This document shows, piece after piece, positions 56,204 to 64,000 of a stretch of DNA of 64,000 bases. Numbering within the stretch: position 1 is the first letter of the stretch; the number at the start of each line of letters is the position of its first letter. Source of the DNA: Ganoderma boninense (taxonomy: Eukaryota > Basidiomycota > Agaricomycetes > Polyporales > Polyporaceae); the NCBI GenBank assembly GCA_002900995.3, contig CM035312.1:1054001-1118000 (forward strand), given 5' to 3'. The notes beneath the pieces were generated by a model that saw only the letters and a program-made list of their open reading frames with translations, was not told where the DNA came from and did no database searches. The translations under genes were made by a program, and so were the position numbers.

Positions 56204-58779
56204 ATGTCCGAACAACCTGTGTCGAACCCCCCCTCTGACCCTCTGACGGGAGGTGCCCCACAACCGCCTGCCCCCAACCACCCCCAGAGCTCTGCCATGG
56301 GCGTAGAGACTGCGAGGAAGGGCCTGGAGGTCAGCCCCGCCCTACGCTGCGTGTTTCACCCGCTAACCAGTCCTAGGTTTCGTCCCAGAACGGAACCCAG
56401 CGTGGCGTAAATGAGAACCAAACAAAGGACACCTCGACGACACCGAACGCTCCGACTGGAACCAGCGCGATCTCGGAGAAGATAGGCTACGAAGTCCTCG
56501 CTCAAGGCGCACTGGCGTGGGCGGCGCAGAAGGGAGCAGACACCTCAAGCCTCTCGAAGGTGAGACATACGAAACAAAGTACATGTGCCACCATAACCCC
56601 CCTATCCTAGAACGGCCAGGTCAATCCATCTCTGAGAGCCGAAGAGACCCGAAAGAACCAGAAGCAGCACTACGAGGGGGGACTAGGAGCGAACCCCGCA
56701 CGCGCTCTGAGTTTCGACTTCACCGTCAACATGAGCAGCGAGCTGCGCCCCGCCCCGACCATGCTAACAGGCAGCCTCCGATCCCCCTTCCACACGCCCC
56801 TGCGCCAGACGCAAAAGACAAGTGCAAACGGGAAAGAGCGCCGAACCCTGCCGTACCCTGCCTCCTCCCCCCCTGCCCCAACGCCCGAGGACATGATGTC
56901 CCCGCCGAGCGTAGGACAGAAGCGCAAGGCGACTGAACCGCTGGAGGACGGACAGCTAACCGAACAGAACACACCCTTCGCCAAGAGAGTACGTCGCCCG
57001 ATCATGAGAGCTTAGGCTCACACTGACCAGGCATAGTTTCCGAGGCAGGGAGCCTTGACATCCTTCCCCACCCAGGCCACGTATGCGCCAAGCGAACCGA
57101 GAACCCCGACGCCCACCTGGTCTCGCGCCTCACACACCTCGAAAAGGACGCAGCACCATGCGACCCCAGGCCCATCCCGACGGACCTATAGAGGGATCCC
57201 TCAACATGGAGGTGCTAGGGAACTGACAGGCGCAAGCCTGGCAGGCCCAGGAAGGAACCGCTATGCGCCCCTCGCTGAAGACGAGAATCTCCCCCTCCTA
57301 CATGAGGACCACTCGGCGTCCCCGACACCCGCACCCTCCTCCTCTGAACAACCGTCTAGCAACAACATGCCAATCATGCTAGTTGGCGCCGTAATCGAGT
57401 TCCTCATGCCCTTCACCAAACGCCAGAGGAAGACGATCCTCGACGCCCACAAGTCGGGCGCAATACGTGGGCCGGACGTCTCTAAGACTGACACCGACGA
57501 CTTCTGGCCGGACGCAATCCGACTCGTCTCTGAAGCACCGAGGCCCGCAAGTGAGGAGAATGAGAGGCTGGCCAGGAGGGACGGAGAAATGGAGGGCCTC
57601 GAAATGGGGCCAATCGACGATCACCTCCCCGAGATGGAGGACTTTGAGAACTTCGAGGACGACGACAACTTCCTCCTAGCGCACGAACCGATGGGAGAAC
57701 CGGAGGACATGCAAAACTACGTCGTCAATCCTTCCGCCGTCCCAGGCGGAGGGAAGCTAACGAATAGACTCCATCCCCTCCCTAGACCACACCTCCACCA
57801 GGCCGCGAACATCCAGCCGCCCATTAAGCCTCCGCACTCGGAGGAGCCTGAAGAAGGTTTCCCAAAGGTCCGACGAGACGACCCGGAGGGCCTCTACGCC
57901 GGAGGAGAGCCGGAGAAAATCTCCAGCCTCAGCCTCGCCGACCCAAAGACGACCTGTGTGGTCGAGCCGTTGTGCTATGGGGGAATCAAGCAAGGAGACG
58001 GGTGGAAGATCGCGAAGGAAATCCTTACCCTACTCGAAGAGCTCTTCGGACTCAAGGACCTCGTCGTCATCCCGGCCGAGACTCAGGACCCCCCTCCCCG
58101 ACCAAACCCTAACGACATCCACACTCGCACCCCCCGTTTCATTGGTGTCAAAGGCATCCCGACGCATATCGCGTTCTCTCTCATCATGCAACAGACCTGG
58201 GCCACGAAAAAGTTCGCAGCCAATTTCTTCTCGCCGCAGGTCCGTTTCGACGATTATCTGGGGAGGCTGGAAGGTTTTGTGCACGACGTCGAGGACGCCA
58301 TCATCACCCTCATGCGAGCAAAGTTCGAGGAGGACGCCGTACGGTCCATCATCCAGAAGTACGTAATGCTCAACCCTCACCGAAACCATGATGAGCCAGA
58401 CGTGGCAACCGCAAAGATCATCAACTCCCTCCGAATCCGGACGGAGAGGATCCAGGCCGACGGCAAACCGGTGACGCACATCTACATGGACACCCCGGCG
58501 CACACGATCGACAACTTCCGCGCGTACAGGAAGGAGATCCGGTCCCTGCGCTTTCAGTGCGGGGACAACGGGACGGGCGTCTGGATCAACGAGGCACCGT
58601 GTTGGGTCTGCAACTCGGTTGAACACGTCGCCGAGGACTGCCCGTTCACTAGGCTCACGAACTGGGCGGGTCCGGCTCTCACCCTGAAACCCAGCATGGG
58701 CCGAGGTGACGGCCGCGGCTCAAACATGCGCGGAAGGGCAGGTTTCCGCCCCCGAGGCCGCCCCTATAACCGCGCCTAG
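56204..58779 (+). CDS. LINE ORF1 (gag-like, CCHC zinc knuckle) encoded in four exons
   Basis: Exons 56204-56329, 56377-56559, 56611-56988, 57037-58779; each junction is phase 0, total 810 codons. Introns of 47, 51 and 48 nt start GTCAGC, GTGAGA, GTACGT, end CCTAG, CCTAG, CATAG and have CTAACC, CATAACC and CTGACC branch-like sites. Start MSEQPVSNPPSD; GYEVLAQGALAWAAQKGAD (exon 2) and NPARALSFDFTVN (exon 3) are helical or beta stretches, with an NLS-like GQKRKATE. Exon 4 holds the main gag-like helical domain (PFTKRQRKTILDAHKSGAI, AFSLIMQQTWATKKFAANFF) and the knuckle CWVCNSVEHVAEDC (CX2CX4HX4C) near residue 750, then a Gly/Arg-rich RNA-binding tail. Without splicing exon 4 has no ATG until 57367. 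Confidence 0.8.
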
Positions 58780-59356
58780 TAAGACAGCAAGCGAAGTGAG
58801 TGCTGGACCTTATGCCTGGGACTGTACGAGTAGAACGCGGTACTCTGATGATCCCTCAGAAGAAGAGGGAGCTAGTAACGCTACGTGACTGAAGCGGTCG
58901 AGAATGCGCACCAATACCACCTTCTTGTACTCCCACTGTCGTCGTAGCTGCGCATAAAATCTTTACTTCTTGGAATGCAACGAACAGTGCGGGATGAACA
59001 TGAGACTAGACAGGAACCGGCGAGGGCATAGGGGAGTGATTCGACATCAACAGCTCGGAGAAATGGCGACCTCCGAGTGAACCTGCCAGCAGGGGAGAAT
59101 ATAACAACCTGATATTCCTCCCTCCTGGACGTACAGGTACGCCAGCACCAAGCCCAAATTTACCGGCCTGCGGGTACGGGAAAGCAAGGTGTTCTTTTCC
59201 ACTGAGCGGAAGAATGAGCGGCGGCCTATTCAGGCCTCGACGTGCCGCGCCGAGAGGCTGAAGCGTGGGCCACAGCGAAGGTTGAGCTCCCTAGTCCACA
59301 ATGCATAGTCGCCCGGGTAGCTGGGCAGTGCTACCCCCTCCGAAATTAATGGTTGA
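58780..59356 (+). other. Spacer between LINE ORF1 and ORF2
   Basis: 577 bases from the ORF1 stop to the opening of the ORF2 frame, with no ATG-initiated reading into ORF2. GT donor-like sites occur at the ORF1 stop (TA-GTAAGA at 58779) and at 58796 (GAA-GTGAGT). The right end carries a hairpin at 59336-59369. Confidence 0.6.
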
Positions 59357-59369
59357 TACCTTCGGAGGG
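59336..59369 (+). repeat. 9-bp perfect hairpin at the opening of LINE ORF2
   Basis: CCCTCCGAA (59336-59344) pairs with TTCGGAGGG (59361-59369) around a 16-base loop. The last in-frame stop before ORF2 (TGA 59354-59356) is in the loop, so the ORF2 frame opens inside the hairpin. Confidence 0.85.
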
Positions 59370-62300
59370 TAACAACAACCACAACAAACACAATAACACA
59401 CCCCAATGCTCGGAACGAAACGTCGGCAAACGGCCTATTGCGAGACCGGGGCGAAGGAGTGGCCCGCGGACCGAACGCCTCCCCAGGCCATGATGAGAAC
59501 GCCCCGGGCAACGGTGGCGGGTCTGGATACCCAACTCCCCTTCAGAGAGAACGTGAAGTCGGGAGTGAAGAAAGCAGAGAGGCTGACCAAACGGACGGAC
59601 GAGCCGATAGGAGCCGGAGGAGTGCACGCAGGAAGCGCCGTAAACGGAGGCAGAAGACTCGTGGAAAACTCAGGATTGCGACGCTGAACATGAGAGGCTA
59701 TGGCCCGCCTGCAACGCACGAAGCTGCTAACGACAAATGGATGAGAATTAACCAAGTAGTCAGGGACAATAATATAACGATCCTAGCACTGCAGGAGACC
59801 CACCTCACTGACGAGCGCATTGAGGTCCTAAACCGAGTCTTCGCTTCCTCGCTCCGGATAATTGGATCCCCTGATCCGATAAATCAGACGGGGGCGAGAG
59901 GAGTTGCCTTCGTACTCAATGAGAGACTGATGGGTGAGGTGGAAGTCTCGAACACCGAACTAATACCAGGCAGGGCGATCATGCTGAAATTTAATTGGAG
60001 AAACAACGCGCCTCTGAAAATCATGAACGTCTATGCCCCTAATATCCCCAGGGAGAATGAACAATTTTGGACGACGCTAAAGCAAACCACCCTGGAAAAC
60101 CCAGAACTACAACCGGATATCTTACTAGGAGATTTCAACCTAGTCGAAGACCCCCTAGACAGACTACCCATGCATTGCGATGATGACGGGGCAACGCAGG
60201 CACTGCAAGATTTCCGAATGGCCCACAACCTAGTAGATGGATGGAGAGCGGAGAACCCTAAAGAAAGAACGTACACATACGCCCAAACAAGCACGATGAG
60301 CCAATCACGAATCGACAGGATATATGTCTCCCGCCCCCTGGAAAAGATGACATCAGATTGGAAAGTTGAGGGCTCGGGCATCCAGACCGACCACCAAATG
60401 GCACGCACCTCAATTGCAAACTATCGAACACCCTATGTCGGAAGGGGTAGATGGTCAATGCCACGAGCAGTCATTAACGATACAGTCCTCCTCGAAACGG
60501 CCCGGACCCTCGGAATGAACCTGCAGGATGAGTTAAACAACATGACTGAAAGAACACCGCAAATAAATCCCCAACTTGCGTACCAAAGGTTCAAGTCTGA
60601 ACTTACTAGAGAGGCAAGGAAGCGGGCAAAGGCAAGGATCCCCAAGCTAGACCGGCGAATAAAACGCACAAAAGATGATCTAAAAGAGACATTAAAAAGG
60701 ATAAACATAGACGTGGATGAAGCTACGAGGAGACAGGCCGCATACCTGCAGGAAAAAATCGCGAGATTAGAGGTGCAAAGATTTGGAGATAAAAGGACCC
60801 AAGTGGCGGCAAGAGACTGGCTGGAAGGGGAAACTATAAGCAAATATTGGATAAGAGCAAATGCACCGCCTAAACCTGACCTTGTCATATACGAAATGGC
60901 GGACCCCCAAGAACAGGATGAAACCTTGAAGTACACGAACCGGTCAGATAAGATGGCAAAAATCGCCAAGGAACACTACAACGCAATCCAGGAAGACCCC
61001 GACAATAATGAGGATGAGAGGAAGCAAGCCACCGCAAAGGCCCTGGAACGTGTCCATGCAAGACTGACCATAGAGCAACAGTCAATGATGGAATCAAATA
61101 TCACGAGGAACGAAGTGGAGACTGCCCTCATAGAGTCCGCGGCCGGAAAAGCCCCCGGTTTAGACGGGATCCCAGCTGAGTTCTGGAAAGAACTCCTGAA
61201 TAAACACAGACGGGATTGCAAAAATAATAAACCGACCTTCGATGTGGTACAAACGCTACAACGGATTTTCAACGACATAGAGAAATTTGGCGTTGAGGAA
61301 GGGACGACCTTCACAAAGGGCTGGATCTGCCCAATCTATAAGAAGAAGGATAAACGTGAGATTGGAAACTATAGACCGATAACACTCCTGAATGCAGACT
61401 ACAAGATCCTGACAAGGATCTTGGCCTCGAGACTGGCAGTAGTCGCCCCAACTCTTATCCACCCAGATCAAGCAGGATTCATACCTGGAAGACAGATCTT
61501 CCACAACATTAAAACCACAAAGCTCCTAATCGACCAAGCAGAAGCTGAGGAGATAGACGGCGTAATCATCGCCCTGGACCAGGAAAAGGCCTATGACCGC
61601 ATAAACCACGAATACCTGTGGGAGGTGTTGAAACATGCAGGTTTCCCAACACCGTTCATCAACACTGTCAAATCGCTCTACCAGAATGCGGAAAGTGTAG
61701 TCATAGTTAACGGGGAAATCAGCTCCGCGTTCCGAATTGTAAGGGGAGTACGACAAGGTGACCCAATGTCATGCCTACTCTTCAACCTGGCAATAGAACC
61801 GTTAGCATGCGCACTCCGCGAATCTGAGCTACGGGGAGTTGAACTCCCGGGAATGCGAGAAAGGCTCGTAGCACTCCTTTTCGCAGACGACACCACGGTG
61901 TATCTCAGCAAGGACGACAAATACGAAGTCCTGGACAGAATACTGGAACAGTGGTGCCAAGCGTCGAGAGCAAGATTCAACAGGGAAAAAACGGAAGTCG
62001 TGCCAGTAGGCCGGAAAGCGTATAGGGACTCCGTGATCCAAACAAGATTAATTGGACCGCAGAGCGCGCCGCTTCCACCCGGAACCAAAATAGCCGAGCA
62101 AGGCGTCGCAATCCGCATCCTAGGAGCCTGGATAGGCAATGGAATAGACAACAGCGCTCCGTGGACCCCAATAATGGAAACCATAAAAACAAATCTAATG
62201 CGATGGAACAAGAGAAACCCGACTATGTATGCGAGAAAGCTTATCATTGGACTGGAAATTGGGGGACGCACCCAGTTCCTTGCGAGAGCCCAAACGATGC

Positions 62301-64000
62301 CGGAGGACGTAGTGAAGAAACTAGAGAAAATGATATATGAGTTCATCTGGAACGGCACCGGACACCCGCCCATAAACCGGGACACCCTCCACAAACAAAT
62401 CGACGCGGGAGGCCTTAACTTACTGGATATAAGAGCAAGGAATGAAGCAATCGACCTGATGTGGCTAAAAGAATACCTAGCCGTTGAGGGATCGAGACCG
62501 AAGTGGGCCTATCTGGCAGACACCCTATTGGCAAGAGCGGTAACCGCGTCGTCAAGAGCTGTCGACGAGACGGCGAGAGTAAACACTTTCCTGCAAACGT
62601 GGGAAGTCAGCACACGCCAGGCAGCTGGACTGCCCCCGGACCTGAAACGGATGATTGCCACAGCAAAGAAGTACGAGGTAAGAGTGGAGTCGAACAACCC
62701 CGCAAAAGAACTCCGGGAATCAATGCCCATCTGGTACCATCTGGGCATAAGCGAAGGACGAAGTACAGCAAACTCTGTTGCAAGCAAATGTCTCAGGGAA
62801 AATCATGGCGTGATCACTGTGCTGGACTGCCAGAAAGTCGCTGACAGGACAAGGGGAAGGACAGACCACCGATACCACTCAGCCTGCAGATGCCACGCCT
62901 GCTACACAGACAGAACGACAAGAAACTGTAACAACCCCGCGCGGTGCGCGGAAGCGGCCAGAAAACAAATGGACAGACTCCTGCCGAAATGGAACCCTGA
63001 ACTGACCGGTCAGAACGATGGACTCACACTAACGCGGTCAAGAAAGAGAAACAACGAGACGGCGGTAGAAGCAAACGAGAGGGTGCTCTTCGACCCAACC
63101 ATCACCGATGGCCCGGACACCAGCTCGTGTATCAGGGTCTTCGCGGGCCCGCCCAACCTACCGAATCAAGCGATGAGACGACCGCCAAAACCATACCACA
63201 TAACAGAAGAGGAAGTTGAAATCTACACAGATGGATCGTGCAGTGACAATGGACTAGCGACTGCTAAAGCGGGCAGTGGGATATGGTACGGCGAACACGA
63301 CCCGCGTAATACGGCGTTCCGAACCCCAGGACTACAATCTAGCCAAGCTGCGGAACTGTTCGCAGTGGAAAAAGCGGTAGACAGAACGCCCCCGTTTGCC
63401 CCCCTCCACATCGTCACGGACTCGAAGACCGTCACGAGAGGCATGACCCAGAGCATTAAGAAATGGGAAGAACAGGGTTGGATGATGACGACAAATGCCC
63501 AAGCAGTAAAGAGACTAGTGGCGAAACTTCGAGCTAGGTCGGCCCCCACTACTTTCAGATGGGTAAAAGGTCACAACGGGACACAAGGGAACGAAGGGGC
63601 AGATGAACTGGCGAGTCAGGGCGTAAATATGGAAATGGAAGGGACAATCCCTGGAAATATGCACTATCTACGCAAAGGTATGAGGCTAAGCGAAGCCTCG
63701 CAAAAGATCCTCTACCGAGGGATCCGAAGAATAAAAGAAAGCAAACAGGAAGACCGAACACGCACCATTAAATCGATGGAAAATATATGCACCTCACTCG
63801 AGGAAGTGCTCAGCATGAAGCCTATCCCTGAGGCCGTCTGGAAGGGCCTAAGATCACCAGATGTAAACCGTCGCGCTCGGGATTTCCTGTGGAAAGGAAC
63901 CCATGACGCACTGCGAGTCGGGAAGTACTGGAAAAACATACCGGGATATGAGGAACGATCGCTGTGCACGATATGCAACGAAATCGAATCCCTAGAACAC
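59357..64000 (+). CDS. LINE ORF2: AP endonuclease, reverse transcriptase, RNase H (3' truncated by window)
   Basis: Target-primed reverse transcription enzyme. One open frame (59357 to the end, 1,548 codons). After about 105 basic codons (RRSARRKRRKRRQKTRGK) comes the endonuclease: RIATLNMRGY, LQETHLTDE, ILLGDFNLVED, SRIDRIYVS and the catalytic TDHQMA. Reverse transcriptase: GKAPGLDGIPAEFW, WICPIYKKKDKREIGNYRPI, IIALDQEKAYDRI, VRQGDPMSCLLFN and the FADD active site near 61880. RNase H near 63220-63630: YTDGSCSDNG, SQAAELFAVE, IVTDSK and GNEGADELAS, with all four acidic residues. A Cys/His motif starts at CTICNEIESLEH at the edge. The first in-frame ATG is 59690, inside the conserved endonuclease start, so normal AUG initiation would lose the domain's first strand. 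Confidence 0.93.

Larger units (their letters stand above)
56204..64000 (+). mobile_element. Non-LTR (LINE) retrotransposon with ORF1 and ORF2, 3' end beyond window
   Basis: Gag-like ORF1 with a CCHC zinc knuckle (56204-58779) is followed on the same strand by ORF2 with AP-endonuclease, reverse transcriptase and RNase H (open from 59357 to the window end). Domain order and the RNase H match Tad1/I-like LINE clades; a clade assignment needs a tree. No LTRs are present. Both ORFs are intact as far as seen (ORF2 has over 1,540 codons without a stop), so the copy may be young. The 5' limit is unclear and may reach to about 53 kb; the poly(A) or tail repeat lies right of the window. Confidence 0.88.

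Noticed and set aside
53018..64000. LTR retrotransposon or DNA transposon
   Set aside because: No long terminal repeats, integrase or transposase. Endonuclease plus RT plus RNase H in one ORF identifies a LINE.
1..64000. tRNA, rRNA, CRISPR array
   Set aside because: Scanned for T-loop-like GTTCGA/GTTCAA contexts and for regularly spaced repeats; nothing folded or repeated convincingly. CRISPR is not expected in a fungal genome.

Overview
The window looks like nuclear DNA of an agaricomycete fungus, probably a wood-decay, Polyporales-like basidiomycete. The genes are compact and rich in introns of about 45-70 nt with GT..AG ends and CTAAC/CTGAC-type branch sites. Promoters are pyrimidine-rich. 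The gene families are typical of filamentous basidiomycetes: a DUF4048-type protein, BTB and MYND proteins, 7TM proteins, a QDE-1-type RdRP and a lineage-specific G-alpha. I saw no rRNA, tRNA or CRISPR. Exon joins below were worked out by hand from splice signals and reading phase. Where I give exact exons, the phases were checked.

Layout. 1-6.1 kb: two paralogous MFS drug-type exporters on the minus strand (one cut by the window edge) around a plus-strand microsomal GST (MAPEG), a plausible detoxification cluster. 8.4-18.2 kb: ATP synthase subunit K, a DUF4048-type protein, two minus-strand single-pass membrane proteins of unknown function and a 7TM receptor-like protein. 18.2-22.0 kb: no gene I can name. 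22.0-24.5 kb: a divergent G-alpha with 15 exons, one only 4 nt long, and His in place of the switch II Gln. 25.7-27.4 kb: delta-9 fatty-acid desaturase with a C-terminal cytochrome b5. 28.1-36.0 kb: BTB protein, MYND zinc-finger protein, PB1-like protein and an RRG7/DUF2034 mitochondrial nuclease-like protein. 36.3-41.2 kb: RNA-dependent RNA polymerase of the quelling type. 41.5-52.1 kb: MOB-family protein with a long acidic tail, NCS1 purine/cytosine permease, a 7TM protein, a glomulin/YAP-binding-type repeat protein and a Ski8-type WD40 protein.

53.0-64.0 kb differs. The plus strand becomes A-rich and T-poor across both coding and spacer DNA. At its 3' end is a LINE retrotransposon: gag-like ORF1 with a CCHC knuckle, then ORF2 with AP-endonuclease, reverse transcriptase and RNase H, running off the window. 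ORF1 can only be read as one 809-residue protein if three short introns are removed, which is surprising for an element that copies itself through RNA. Upstream, on the same strand and in the same composition block, sit a two-exon ASCH/PUA-like gene (with a GC-AG intron) and a charged protein whose two halves need either a 44-nt intron or a frameshift at a C-run. I infer that these may be accessory genes of an unusually long LINE-type unit. This is the most novel candidate in the window.
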